A stretch of 64,000 bases of DNA from assembly GCF_001704415.2 (NCBI RefSeq), contig NC_030808.1:80010594-80074593 (forward strand), read 5' to 3'. This document shows positions 11,222 to 21,600 of this stretch, piece by piece (the stretch's first letter is position 1; each line of letters begins with the position of its first letter). The notes beneath the pieces were generated by a model. That model did not search any database. It was not told the origin of the DNA and saw nothing but the letters and a program-made list of their open reading frames with translations. The DNA is from Capra hircus (lineage: Eukaryota > Chordata > Mammalia > Artiodactyla > Bovidae). The translations under genes and the position numbers were made by a program.

Positions 11222-12200
11222 TTGTTGTTCAGTTGCTTAGTGATGTCCGACTCTTTCAGAGCGCATGGACTGCAGCCTGCCAGGCTTCCCTGTCCTTCCA
11301 CAATTCCCAGAACTTGCTCAAACTCATGTCCATTGAGTCAGTGATGCCATTCTGTCATCTCGTCCTTGGTTGTCCCCTTCTTCTCCTGCCTTCTATCTTT
11401 CCCAGCATCGGGGTCTTTTCCAATGAGTCGGCTCTTCAAATCAGGTGGCCAAAGTATTAGAGCTTCAGCATTACTCCTTTCAGTGAATATTTAGGACTAA
11501 TTTCCTTTAGGATTGACTGGTTTGATCTCCCTGCAGTCCAAGGTTCTTCTTCAATATGTTCGAAAGCATCTGAGCATTCTTCGGCACTCAGCCTTCTTTA
11601 TGGTCCAACTCACATCCATCCATCACTGCTGGAAAAACCATAGCTTTGACTATATGGACCTTTGTCAGCAAGGTAATGTCTCTGCTCTTTAATACACTGT
11701 CTAGGTATTTAATATGGTGTCTAGTTTTAATACGCTATCTAAGATTGAGGGCAAAAAAAGAAAAGATTGAGGGCAGAAGGAGAAGAGGGAGTCAGGATGA
11801 GATGGCTGGATGGCATCACTGATACAATGGACGTGAACTTGGGCAAACTTCAAGAGATGTTGAGGGACAGAGAGACCTGGCGTGCTGCAATTCATGGGAT
11901 TGCAGAGTTGGACACAACTGGGCAACTGAACAACAACAACTAGGTTTGTCATAGCTTTTCTTGCAAGGAGCAAGCGTCTGTTCATTTCATGGCTACAATC
12001 ACCATCTGCAGTGATTTTGGAGCCCAAGAAAATAATGTCTCTCATTGTTTCCATTGTTTCCCCATCTATTTGCCGTGAAGTGACAGAACAAGATGCCATG
12101 ATCATTTTTTGAATGCTGAGTTTTAAGCCAATTTTTTCACTCTCCTCTTTCACTTTCATCAAAAGGCTCTTTAGTTCCTCTTTGCTTTCTGCCATAAGGA
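11222..12200 (-). mobile_element. 5'-truncated BovB LINE, interrupted
   Basis: The left end is the BovB 3' terminus (ttgttgttcagttgct) and the right end lies in the reverse-transcriptase region. A 9-bp target duplication, caatgacag, flanks it at 11213-11221 and 12201-12209, so both edges are fixed. Its coding part is broken. The 178-codon minus frame at 11701-12237 reads partly through this BovB and partly through an opposite-strand insertion, so it is not a real protein. The insertion is listed separately. Confidence 0.92.
11707..11939 (+). mobile_element. BovB 3'-end fragment nested in an antisense BovB
   Basis: On the plus strand, 'atgagatggctggatggcat' to 'gggcaactgaacaacaacaac' is the final ~170 bp of BovB, in opposite orientation to its host element. 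The short repeat ctaggt at 11701-11706 and 11940-11945 is the likely target duplication. The first ~60 bp of the insert (11708-11765) are not plain BovB but local repeats of the flank. Confidence 0.8.
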
Positions 12201-12224
12201 CAATGACAGAGGGAATGAGAAAAA

Positions 12225-12400
12225 GACATGCAAACAATAGCTACCATTTGAGGAGCAAAAACACTTTGCTTACTATATTATCTCTCCTCATCATAAGATA
12301 TGTGGTGGCCTTAGCCCTATTTTATGGATGAGGAAATTGAAGTCACTTGGAAATGGCAGAGCCGGAATTTGAACCCTCTTCCAAACTCATTGAAAGCCTT
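12225..12400 (-). repeat. MIR SINE
   Basis: In reverse sense: 'caatagctaccatttgagga', 'ttttatggatgaggaaattg' and 'cagagccggaatttgaaccc' follow the antisense MIR order. It starts about 20 bp to the right of the BovB above. Confidence 0.75.
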
Positions 12401-12857
12401 CACCATATCTGTCCTCGGCATCACTTTTTTGTCAGTACTATTTAGAAACCAAGAACAAGAAACAGGTGAGAGGCTTTTCTAGAAGGTTCTCTTCACCAGA
12501 AGAACTCTAGCCAAGTTATCAAAAAATCAAGGGACAGACTCACTCTGGTTTCTTGGTTTGCAGGACTGGGATGACCACGCCCAAGATGACATACGCCCAA
12601 GAAGATCCTGGGACTCTGAGCAGATGAGCAGGCAAAGAGGAGTACCCTGGCAAATTTCTAGACTAGGAGCAATAGGTTATTCCCTTTGGGAACTGCTCTC
12701 TCAAGGTTGCTGTGTCTTCACTTGGGGCCTTCTCATCCAGAAGTGAAAGGCAAGAGGCTGGACCACTGGATGGGAGGTGATCCTATCCTCCCCAATCTAT
12801 TTATGAGGCTTTCCTACTCATTGTCTCAGGGGCTCCTGCTTTAACAGCATGTTTTCC

Positions 12858-13253
12858 TTTGTTGTCGTTGTTCAGTCACCCAGTCGTGTCCAGCTCTTTG
12901 CAACTCCAGGGACTGCAGCATGCCAGGCCTCCCTGTCCCTCACCATCTCCCAGCGTTTGCCCAAGTTCATGCTTATTGAATTGGTGATGCCATCCAGCCA
13001 TCTCATCCTCTGACACCCTCTTCTCCTTCTGCCCTCAACCTTTCCCAGCATCAGGGACTTTTCCAGTGAGTCATCTGTGTGCATCAGATGACCAAAATAC
13101 TGGAACTTCAGCTTCAGCATCAGTCCTTCCAGTGAATATTCAGGATTGATTTCTCTTAAGATTGATCTCCTTGCTGTCCAAGGGACTTTTCAGGAGTCTT
13201 CTCCAGCACCACAGTTCAACGACATCAATTCTTTGGCATTCTGCCTTCTTTTT
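12858..13253 (-). mobile_element. BovB LINE 3' end
   Basis: It begins at the BovB 3' terminus ('tttgttgtcgttgttcagtc') and extends about 395 bp into the C-terminal coding region, ending near 'ttctttggcattctgccttc'. The 82-codon minus frame at 12872-13120 is the broken C-terminus of the BovB polyprotein (with a GRRRRG-like basic patch), not a host gene. Confidence 0.9.
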
Positions 13254-14039
13254 TCTTGAAAGTGTATTCCTTAGAAGTATAGATACCTACTTTCCATTTG
13301 GACACCATCTCAGCTTCCTGCCCCCTACTGATGTCAGCCTTTGCCCATGAATAATATTTTAGGTCATGCCTTTCTCAGTCATTAGTTTAGGCAACTTACT
13401 GGCTAATGCAAATAATGCGTCCCCTGCTTTTAACATTCATCTGCAATGATCCACTCACACAAAGTATTCTCATAGCATTCTTCAACTGGAGGTTGATGTT
13501 ATTACAAAGACTCGTGAGGGGAGGAGACACAAGCACCTCAAAATGCCCTTCTAAACCCTTCTTCCTCACCCTGCTGTAGATGCTCATCAAGACACTTAAA
13601 TAGCCCTCCCTCCTCAATGCTTTCTGCACCTATTGTCCATTATAAAGGTAGGCTCAAGGTCAAAGAACTGCTCTGTGGTCTGTCTGCACCCCTTACCTTG
13701 AGCCTCGGTGCTACCAGCTTCAAAGATGAAGATACCCAGACAGAGCTAAGTCTCTGAAACCCAATCAGAAATAGAGTAACAGCGCTCTAATCTCCCAGGG
13801 ACTTCCTACTGTCCCTACAGGAAAGGATTAGTGGAACATGGAGTGGGCCACAGGAAAAGAACACTAGAGAGCGAAGGCTGAACACCAGAGATAAGCCTCA
13901 TGGGAAGACTGCAGCCACAAGACAAGGAAATGGCTGATAGAGCCAGCAGTGGCTCAGTGGCTGCATGACCTTAGGAGGCAGGGAAGGAAGGAAGGAAAAA
14001 AGAAAAATTCACATGACTATGGACCACTATATTTGCAAA
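13254..14039. other. Non-genic sequence
   Basis: No repeat family or exon is recognised, apart from a short ggaa-type simple repeat at about 13979-14006. The 77-codon minus frame at 13396-13629 shows no domain. Confidence 0.4.
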
Positions 14040-14215
14040 TGGCTCTTATATACATTCTCCCACTTGAGCCCTCTTCAGATTCACAGTAACCTGTGAGAGA
14101 GACTTGCCTCTTTATCATCCCCATTCAGAAATGAGAACACTGAGGCTCTGGGGTAAAATGAGTTGCTTAAAGCCTGCTAGTGAGTATTGAGCTGTGCCTT
14201 GAAACTAAAGCCTCT
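14040..14215 (-). repeat. MIR SINE
   Basis: Antisense MIR order: 'tatacattctcccacttgag', 'ccccattcagaaatgagaac', then 'agcctgctagtgagtattga'. A T-run lies further right at about 14599-14616, in sequence I do not recognise (14216-14817). Confidence 0.65.
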
Positions 14216-14817
14216 GTCCTTCATATTGCATCTGTCCCCAGAGCTGCAAAAGACCAAAGACCAGACAAACCCAGCAAACCACTATTGACATGTGACTGGC
14301 TGCAGCAGCCTAAACTGTTGCACTGCTGCCCTGGGGGCAAGAATCAAAAGCTATGCCCAGGAGACTAGATGCACCAGCAATGGCAGGAAATACAGAGTCA
14401 AAGGAGCAGTAAAGAATCACAGATGCTTGTAATAAATTCCCTCAAAAAGATCCAGGAAATTGGCTTTTCCCAAGAGACTTCTTCCAGACCCAAAGTGGAA
14501 GCTGCCTACTGTGTATTTATGACTTGAGAATGACTGTCAGAATAGCCTGCAGGAATGGGCAGGTTTTGAAGAAGAGAGCTTGTTTGTGGCTTAATGAAAC
14601 TTTTTTTTTTTTTTTTGAAATTAACAAATGGTTTTGGCGAAAAAAAGAAAAACAAGTGTTTGATACCTATTGGTGATCCGTCCCAAAGCTGCCTCTATAT
14701 GGCCTTATGTTTTTAAACACTGATTTTTACTAGTATTTTCCCCTCATTTTACAAATAAAGTTTGCTTTAGGAAATTTAGAAAAGTGAGACAAGTGTAAAG
14801 AAGCAAGCAGGAAGGGG

Positions 14818-15144
14818 GCTTCCCTGGCAGCTCAGTGGTAAAGAATCTGCCTGCCAATGCAGGAGACATGGGTCGATCCCTGGATCGGGAAGATCCTTAT
14901 GCCGGGAGCAACTAAGTCCATGCACCACAACTATTGAGCCTGTGCTTGAGAGCCCAGGAGATGCAACTACTGAAGCCCCTGTACCCTAGAACTGATGTTC
15001 AGCAATAACAGAAGCCACCAAAATGAGAATCCCATGTACTGCAACTAGAGAGTAGTCACCAACTAGAGAGAGTAGTCACTGCAACTAGAGAAGGCCCATG
15101 CACAGCAATGACAACCCAACACAGCCATAAAAAAATAAATAAAA
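14818..15144 (+). mobile_element. CHR-2-type tRNA-Glu SINE
   Basis: Head 'gggcttccctggcagctcag', tRNA-like B box 'gtcgatccctggatcgg', then the CHR-2 body with 'agaagccaccaaaatgagaa' and an A-rich tail that grades into the next TA/TG repeat. The sequence gaagcaag flanks the whole (near 14799 and at 15211-15218), consistent with a target duplication. There is an internal repeat of 'actagagagagtagtcac' near 15050-15080. Confidence 0.88.
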
Positions 15145-15210
15145 TTATATGTATATATATATACATACATATATGTGTGTGTGTGTGTACATATATATAT
15201 ATATATATAT
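15145..15210. repeat. TA/TG microsatellite in a SINE tail
   Basis: An alternating (TA)n-(TG)n-(TA)n block grows out of the A-rich tail of the neighbouring CHR-2 SINE, a common origin of mammalian microsatellites. The frames on either strand reading Tyr-Ile or His-Thr repeats through it are noise. Confidence 0.95.
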
Positions 15211-15489
15211 GAAGCAAGTGGGGGAAATTGTAATCCCATCAACCACAAGCAGAATGAATGAAACTTTAGGGCTATTTTCTCCCACGTATTTCCTGTACAG
15301 TGTTCTTTCCACAGTTGAGATCATAATGCATATAAGGAGTATGCTGCTTTGCTATCCCACATAGAGTATATTTCCCATGTATTTTGAACAATAAATGTAT
15401 TCATTCATTTCAGCCCTTAGTAGATGAAAGGCAAATGTTCTTAGGCAAGTTATTAGTGGTTTATTACTCTGTTTGTTGTCTGTATGAAG

Positions 15490-15745
15490 GACAGTTTAGT
15501 GCAGTGGCTGAGAATACTGACTCTGAAGTCAGGCTGCCTGAGTTTGAATCCTCACTGCTACTTCCTAACTGTGTGACCTTGCACAAATTAATTAACCTCT
15601 CTAGCTCTATCTCCTTACCTCTAAAATGGTAATAATAATATCTACCTCACAAATTGGTTCTAAAGATTAAAAGAGTTAATTTTATGAAAAGCACTTAGAA
15701 CAATACATGGCATCATAAGCACGGGTAAGTGATGGCTATTATCAA
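15490..15745 (+). repeat. MIR SINE, nearly complete
   Basis: A well-preserved sense MIR: 'gtgcagtggctgagaatact', 'ctgcctgagtttgaatcctc', 'aactgtgtgaccttgcacaa', 'ttacctctaaaatggtaata' and 'aaagcacttagaacaataca', ending near 15745. It is the clearest MIR of the window. The 82-codon frame over it is not a gene. Confidence 0.9.
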
Positions 15746-15754
15746 TATATGAGT

Positions 15755-15850
15755 GCATCATAAATTATTCAACCATTTTACTGCAGCTGGACATTAGGTC
15801 ATTTTCAATTTTTCCACTATGATAAATAGTTCTGCAACAAACCATTTACA
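15755..15850 (-). mobile_element. L1M fragment (antisense)
   Basis: The text 'gctggacattaggtcatttt' and 'tagttctgcaacaaaccatt' resembles the reverse of the L1 ORF2 3' part. It is short and decayed. Confidence 0.55.
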
Positions 15851-16080
15851 GCATGCATGACAGGAAGAAAAGTAGATTGAAAGTCCATTGTGAAGGCATG
15901 CCAAGACAAGGCATGAGAATTAAAGTCAGAATAAATGACCCAGGAAAAGAATATTTCTTGGGAGGTAGCATCTGATTAACTTGAAGAGATGATATTTAAT
16001 TCTACTTGACAAACATTTATTGAGCACTATTGCCAACAAAAGGTATAGACTAGGTCAGGGAACATTGAGATGAATAGAAG

Positions 16081-16440
16081 AGGGGTTTCCCTGGTGGCTC
16101 AGTGGTGAAGAATCTACCTGTCAATGCAGGAGATGGGGGTTTGATCCCTGGTCCCAGAGGATCCCAAATGCCCTGGAACAACCAAGCCCATGTACCACAA
16201 CCACTGAGCCTGTGCTCTAGAGCCCAAGAGCCACAACTACTGAAGCCCATGCTCCCTAACAAGAGAAACCACCACAGTGAGAAGCCTGCAGCCCATGCTC
16301 CCTAACAAGAGAAGCCACCACAATGAGAAGCCTGCAAACCCCAGCTAGAGAGTAGCCCCCACTCACTGCAGCTAGACCAAACTTGTGCAGCAACAAAGAC
16401 TCCGCAGAGCCAAAAATAAATAAATTACTTTTTAAAGAAA
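16081..16440 (+). mobile_element. CHR-2-type tRNA-Glu SINE with target duplication
   Basis: A complete copy: head 'aggggtttccctggtggctc', CHR-2 body and an aaataaa-type tail. A perfect 13-bp target duplication, agatgaatagaag, lies at 16068-16080 and 16441-16453. Inside, 'gcccatgctccctaacaaga' occurs twice about 50 bp apart (from about 16241 and 16290), a local tandem duplication that makes this copy longer than usual. Confidence 0.93.
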
Positions 16441-16819
16441 AGATGAATAGAAGATACTAAAGTGAACAAAGGACAGGCTCCATCCTCAAGGAGCTTTAGT
16501 CAGAGTTACAAAAATTTCACTATTGTTTCCCCCAAGAGGATATTTTCACCATGACATATTTCTATGTATCACCTACATGGGCAGAGATTAAGAATGTCAG
16601 ATTTCAAATGACCAATGCAGCTGAAGGTACAAGCTCAATCAGTCCCCCACAGCACCATCTGCTCATCAGGAAGACTTGATGGAGAGCTTCCCAGGTGACT
16701 TGGATAATAAAGGAAGGCTTGATGGAGAATGCCAGTTTCACAGAAGGGTTGGACCTTGAGAATGGCAGCAGCCATCAAGCTCTTAGTCCAGTGTTGGCAC
16801 ATAGTATATACTAAAAAAT

Positions 16820-17030
16820 AAAGCTAACAGCTACTGAGCACTTCCCACGTGCCTGACGTCAAGGACTTTTCAGACATTCTGTCATTGAACCCTTGTGGCA
16901 ATCCAATTAGGTAGGTACTATTGACTTGATTATTCATATTTGTAGATGAGGAAACTAAGAGGTTAAGTGACTTAACCAAGTCACTTAAGCGATAAGTGGT
17001 GAAGCTGTATTCTTAATCAAGGCATTTGAT
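16820..17030 (-). repeat. MIR SINE
   Basis: Antisense MIR in good order: 'actgagcacttcccacgtgc', 'ttaggtaggtactattgact', 'gtagatgaggaaactaagag' and 'gttaagtgacttaaccaagt', with the last part locally repeated ('taagtgacttaaccaagtcacttaag' forms a small palindrome). Confidence 0.88.
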
Positions 17031-17129
17031 TCCTTACAGTAAGTTAATAGCCAATGTTAGGTTCTGGTGACTTCGACATTCAAAGGATTATGCCATGGTT
17101 TATCGCACTTCACCCGTACGTATTTCACA

Positions 17130-17300
17130 TGTCTCTCCCCGCAAAACAGTTGATGTGCAATAACATTCAAATACACCTTTCAGTTGATCTCTGTTTTATA
17201 GATAAATTAACTGAGGTCACGAGACTCAAATGACTTATCAAAGAACACCTAGCTAATAAAAGGCAGAGGCTGGACTAGGGTTATATCTGACTCTTTGTAG
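17130..17300 (-). repeat. MIR SINE (decayed)
   Basis: Antisense order of 'tttatagataaattaactga', 'acctagctaataaaaggcag' and 'ggctggactagggttatatc' fits the MIR core and head. Confidence 0.65.
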
Positions 17301-17859
17301 ATGCTAATAAGGGGCCACTGGGCAGCCCAGAAAATAGAGAATCAAAGACTTGAGAAAAGGCAGAAATCACGGTGGGCCAATGAGGCCCCTGAGAGGAATT
17401 GAAAACTTGCTCATTTTCTTCTGACTTTTCTTAGTGGTTAGAAACCATCAGGCTAGGTTTACAGCCTGTCTCTTCAAAGGGCTAAGAAAAACATAGAAAG
17501 TGATAAGCAGAGATTGTAGGAAATGACCAGAAGCCTGGTGGAATGCTGTTGTCGTTGCTGGGGAAGAAGCAAGTCCCTCAGCTAAGACAGCTTTGTGTGA
17601 AGCTGAACCTCTGACAATACATTTTCTTCATGCAGGATTTTGGCACAGAGTGGGAGAAGGCTTTACTGCTTCTTAGACCTCAGGGGACAGACAAAATCGT
17701 AATTTGTAGTTATTGATTACTGAGGTGACATAGAGCATGTTAAGATAGGATCTGCATATTCCAGCATGATCTGAGAGATAATAACTTCCTCCAATTACTG
17801 AACCAGGAACAAAACTCTGTGGTAGTGAACCCTCACAAAGCCCCTGAGCATGGTGTGTC
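17301..17859. other. Non-genic sequence
   Basis: No repeat family, exon or RNA gene is recognised. Confidence 0.4.
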
Positions 17860-17960
17860 ATTAACTGCATTTGGAAACAATAAAACTGAGGCTTCAGGAG
17901 TTTAAGTAATTGGCCCCATCTTGTAATGGGCAGAGCTGGGGACTGAGCCAACATGCGTAT
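17860..17960 (-). repeat. MIR SINE fragment
   Basis: 'caataaaactgaggcttcag' and 'gggcagagctggggactgag' are antisense MIR core and head. The 93-codon minus frame at 17673-17954 reads through it and is not supported as a gene. Confidence 0.65.
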
Positions 17961-18059
17961 GACTTCAAAGCCGCTCTTGAACCACTCTGCTCATCAGTTT
18001 TCCTTGGAGGCAAAGTGTTCTGAGGATGACCTAACACATCTCCCCATTATCTTTCCACT

Positions 18060-18240
18060 AGGACTTGCTTCTACTTCTCATTCCTCTGCCATGCCCCCCT
18101 TCATCCCACCCTGCCTGAATGAATACTACCCGTCCTCTGAGGTCTAGTTCAACCTTACAGCTTCTCCCGGAAGCCTTGAATCCAAAAGGGAATATTCATT
18201 CTCCAAAGTCTCGTTAACACCTGCAGAATTTCCTGAGGCC
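18060..18240 (+). repeat. L2 LINE fragment
   Basis: The stretch 'ccctgcctgaatgaatacta', then 'cctctgaggtctagttcaac' and 'ctcccggaagccttgaatcc' follows the conserved 3' portion of L2 in sense orientation. It is decayed. Confidence 0.6.
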
Positions 18241-18659
18241 ATTTTTTTTATTCATTAAATGTATAACTTAGTACTTTCAAATAAAATGCACTAGATATTT
18301 CACAGAAGCACTCTTTGTCTTATATGAGTAAATCCACAAATCGGGACAAACTTTCCTGTAACAGATTCAGAGAGGTGATTCAAATCAGTTCGGGACTTTG
18401 TCTCCTCACTCAGCCATTCCGCAAACTTGGCTCACAGGGGTAAAAGAAGTGGGAGTCCTCATGACTCCATCCGTGGCCAGGAAACAGACTTGCTCCTCTT
18501 AGCTGACAGTTTCCTCTCTGATGCCTTCCAAGGTCTTTAATAAAATTCCAAGAAGATCATACCCCTGCGGTGTGCCTCTCCATCATGTTGATAACACAGC
18601 TTGTTCACTAAATAACTAACGAGATGGGAGCGATTTTAGTGGCTGACTGATAGGCTTTA

Positions 18660-18860
18660 AGATCCAGCAAAACAGAATTTGATTGCTGCCTCAATTTTTG
18701 TTAGGCAGGTGCCTTTGAGAAAGGCCATTAAACCCTCTGAGCCTATGAAACAGGGGTACCATAGTCCTTGAAGTTCCACAGTAGGTATCAGCAATAATGC
18801 TATTATGTGCTGTACCAGGCATCTAACAGGTACTCAGAAGTGGAAGTTATTATAACTATC
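18660..18860 (+). repeat. MIR SINE (decayed)
   Basis: The order 'ttgattgctgcctcaatttt', 'ttaaaccctctgagcctatg', 'ctgtaccaggcatctaacag' and 'gaagttattataac' fits sense MIR from mid-element to the 3' end. Confidence 0.65.
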
Positions 18861-19024
18861 CGATGTGAACCCAATTTTTAAAAAAGGTGAAAAACTAACT
18901 GGCCAGTTACACACACACACAAATGTAAATGCCCTTGTATAAGAAGCCTTCTACTCCTCATTTTTTTTTCTTTCTTCTTTTAATCCCATTAAAAAGTAAA
19001 CATTGTAATTATGGTCATCCACTA

Positions 19025-19520
19025 TTGCAGACTGAATGCTTATGCCCCCCTAAAATTCTTATGTTGAGAAATAACCTAGGAAAGCCCCTGGTGGCCTAGC
19101 GGTTAAGAGTCTACTCTTCCAGTGCAGGGGCACAGTTTTGATCCCTAGGCTGAGGAACTAAGATGCTGCGTGTTGCACAGTGTGGCCAAAAAAAAAAAAA
19201 AAAAGGAGAAAAAGAACTAACACGCAAGGCAATGGTATTAGGAAGTGGGGTCTTTGGGAGGTGATTAGGTCATGAAGGTAAAGCCCTCATGAAAGGGATT
19301 AGTGCCCTTATAAAAACTGCCTGAGAAAATCCCCTTACCCCTTTCCCCTACATGAGGGCACAGAAAAGATGAGTAGGAAGCAGGCCCTCCACCAGACACT
19401 GAATCTGCCAGTGTTTTCATTGTGGACTTAGCCCCCAGAACTAGAAAAATAAGCTTTTGCTCTTAATAAGTCGCCCAATCTATGACATTTTGTTAAGGAA
19501 CCCAAACAGACTAAGATGTC
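19025..19520 (+). mobile_element. MaLR (MLT1-type) LTR, interrupted
   Basis: 19025-19081 and 19218-19520 form one solo MaLR LTR: 'gactgaatgcttatgccccc' at the start, 'gggaggtgattaggtcatga', 'gggattagtgcccttataaa', 'ccagacactgaatctgccag', ending 'acccaaacagactaagatg'. No internal retroviral sequence follows. A CHRS SINE splits it. Confidence 0.85.
19082..19217 (+). mobile_element. CHRS (short CHR) SINE
   Basis: Head 'aagcccctggtggcctagcg', then 'agtgcaggggcacagttttg', 'gaggaactaagatgctgcg' and the 'gtggccaaaaaa' end with its A tail. This is the short tRNA-Glu family lacking the CHR-2 body. It is inserted in the MaLR LTR. Confidence 0.85.
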
Positions 19521-20189
19521 TACTTCATGAAATAGACAAATGTCCATGAGAAAATTAGCACTGCTTTTTGGCTTCCAAAGATTTCTATTCATATTGAGGC
19601 ATGTTGAAAAAGAAGCAACATGGAGACAACTTCTTCATGTTTAACTCTGAAATTATAAGTTTCTGACTAAATCTGAGAGCTGGAGACCACAGGCGGCTCT
19701 TTTGCTAGTGGTTGCTCACCACCATGTGAGAAAAACACAAGGCATTCCTGGAAGACTTTTCTACAATCATATGATGTCAAAGATTATCTCATGTCCCTCA
19801 TCAGGGATTAGACTCCAGGTAGGTAGAGAAATGCTGCCTGCATGATGATGGAGCCCAAAGCAAAACCTGGACTCCAGGTGCTTAGATCTCTGTCTGTTGC
19901 CTCCCATCCATTGGTCTAAAGACATTACTGAGGCAACCCCTGGGCACTAGCTGTGGGCTTCTTGCAGGTGGAAGGCAGGGAGAAATAGGGCGCCAGTCCT
20001 GTAAGAGCTCACAGGTCGCAGAAGCAAGAGTTACTCACAGACAGCCATGAAGGAGCAGCTCCAAATCTTCACAGTCCAGAGCTCAGGGGGTCACCCAAGC
20101 TCTAAGCGTGTCCACACTGCAGGGGATATACTTGCTTTGTTCACTGATGGTCCCTAAAGCAGTCCAGCTGCAGCAGTACATGTAATTAT
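19521..20189. other. Non-genic sequence
   Basis: No exon, RNA gene or repeat family is recognised in this stretch. Confidence 0.4.
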
Positions 20190-20680
20190 TAATGCAGTTA
20201 TGGACTCTGGTGCCAGAGTGACTGGAGCTGAATTCCACATCACCAAGGAATAGCTGAACAACCTTGGGCAAGTTACTCAGTCTCTCTGTGCCTCAGCTTT
20301 CCCACAGGTAAAGCATAGATAGTATTGTAAAGATGACATGAGATAATCCAATGGAAAGTGATTTTTTTAAATATCTGCACAAAAATTAAGTACTCAGTGA
20401 ACATTAGTGTGCCTATGTGTTCAGTCGCATCCAACTCTTTGCTGCCCCATGGACTGTAGCCCCCCACCCCACCCCACCCCTCACAGGCCCCGCTGTCCAT
20501 GGGATTCTCCAGGCAGGAACACTGGACGGGGCAGCCATTCCCTCCTCCAGGGGATCTTCCTGGCCCAGGGATCAAACCTGGGTTTCCTGCATTGCAGGCG
20601 GATTCTTCACTGTCTGAGCCACAAGGAAAACCCAATGGACATTAGCCATAATTATTATGTAACTGATCACATCGTTAGAG
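20190..20680 (+). repeat. MIR SINE, split by a Bov-tA
   Basis: Sense MIR from 'tggactctggtgccagagtg' through 'ccttgggcaagttactcagt' and 'gtgcctcagctttcccacag' to 20407, resuming at 20637 with 'ggacattagccataattatt'. The interruption is a younger SINE with a 7-bp target duplication. Confidence 0.88.
20408..20636 (-). mobile_element. Bov-tA SINE
   Basis: The Bov-A body and tRNA-Glu head are in reverse orientation, with the target duplication acattag at 20401-20407 and 20639-20645. The C-rich 'ccccccaccccaccccaccc' block at 20461-20480 is an expansion within the body. The overlapping 66-120-codon frames on both strands are SINE-derived. Confidence 0.93.
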
Positions 20681-20725
20681 GAAAAATTAAGTATTCGGTG
20701 AACATTTGTATGCCATCAAATGATA

Positions 20726-20747
20726 GTTGATTAATTAATTAATTAAT
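20726..20747. repeat. Short (TTAA)n tandem repeat
   Basis: About five copies of the self-complementary tetramer attaattaat. It is short but perfect. Confidence 0.9.
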
Positions 20748-21029
20748 GCAGCTGGAGTCAGAGAAGGAAGGAAGTTTTGCAGGCTGAAGTGCTCAGAGAA
20801 AGTTTCCTTATAGAGACCAGACCTGAGCTAGGCATTTAAGGAATTGTAGAATGTGAGTAGGTGAAAGAGGGAGAAAAGAAAATTTTTTACACTTTCAAAG
20901 GATCTACTACAGACTTATGTTGAAAGATAATTGTAGTGTTTATTATTTTTTCTGCAAATACTGTTAATAGCCTAAGTAGAACTAAGACAATCAAATAGTT
21001 TGATGAATTTATACAATGAATTATTTTAA

Positions 21030-21245
21030 ATCAATTAAAGTGATATTTTCAAGCAATACTTAATGGCAAATATGCTCAGATTATAATAAATTACCCAAAA
21101 AATGCACACATTATAGACAATTTGTATGTAAAAAGAAGAAAAGGAAATTACCAAAATGTTAGAATGAAGGACTAGGGATCATTTTGTTTCTTTCAATCTT
21201 TCTTAATTTTTCAAATTATCTATAATGGGCATGTCTTATTTTAAT
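21030..21245 (+). mobile_element. L1M-type LINE, 3' end
   Basis: 'aagcaatacttaatggcaaa', 'aaaaggaaattaccaaaatg' and 'caaattatctataatgggca' follow the L1M 3' UTR. It abuts an antisense L1M piece. Confidence 0.7.
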
Positions 21246-21600
21246 AACTTCTGTTGTTTTTAACTGTGGTAATATATAACATAAAATCTGCCATTTTGAC
21301 CATTTTTGGGTGTGCTCAGTTGCTCAGTCATGTCCAGCTGTTTGGGATCCCGTGGACTGTAGCCTGCCAGCCTCCTCTGTCCACAGAATTTTTCAGGCTA
21401 GAATACTGGAGTGGGTTGCCATTTCTTCCTTCAGGGGATCTTCCTGACCCAGGGATCAATCCTTCATCTCCTTCGTCTCCTGCATTGGCAGATGGACTCT
21501 TTACCACTGAGCCACTTCAGAAGCCCTATTTTTTTGGTTTTTGGTTTTTTTTTTTTTTCAGGTATACAATTCAATTAATAATACTCTTTAAAGTCCTTTT
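21246..21600 (-). mobile_element. L1M 3' UTR (antisense), split by a Bov-tA
   Basis: 21246-21307 ('ggtaatatataacataaaat', 'tgccattttgaccatttttg') continues after the SINE at about 21560 ('aggtatacaattcaattaat'). The same 3' UTR type is seen at 58.0 kb. Confidence 0.65.
21308..21526 (-). mobile_element. Bov-tA SINE
   Basis: A complete reverse-oriented Bov-tA: 'gtgctcagttgctcagtcat' (Bov-A end) to 'gagccacttcagaagccc' (tRNA head). A T-rich run follows at 21531-21559. The 185-codon plus frame at 21254-21811 runs antisense through this SINE and on into unique sequence, and is rejected as a gene. Confidence 0.93.

Noticed and set aside
12558..12746. Possible exon after an acceptor-like 'tttgcag' at about 12557
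   Set aside because: The 62-codon frame has no domain and no matching donor or neighbouring exon. One acceptor-like string is not enough.
15145..15364. 71-codon frame with a Tyr-Ile-rich start as a membrane peptide
   Set aside because: It begins within a TA/TG microsatellite of a SINE tail.
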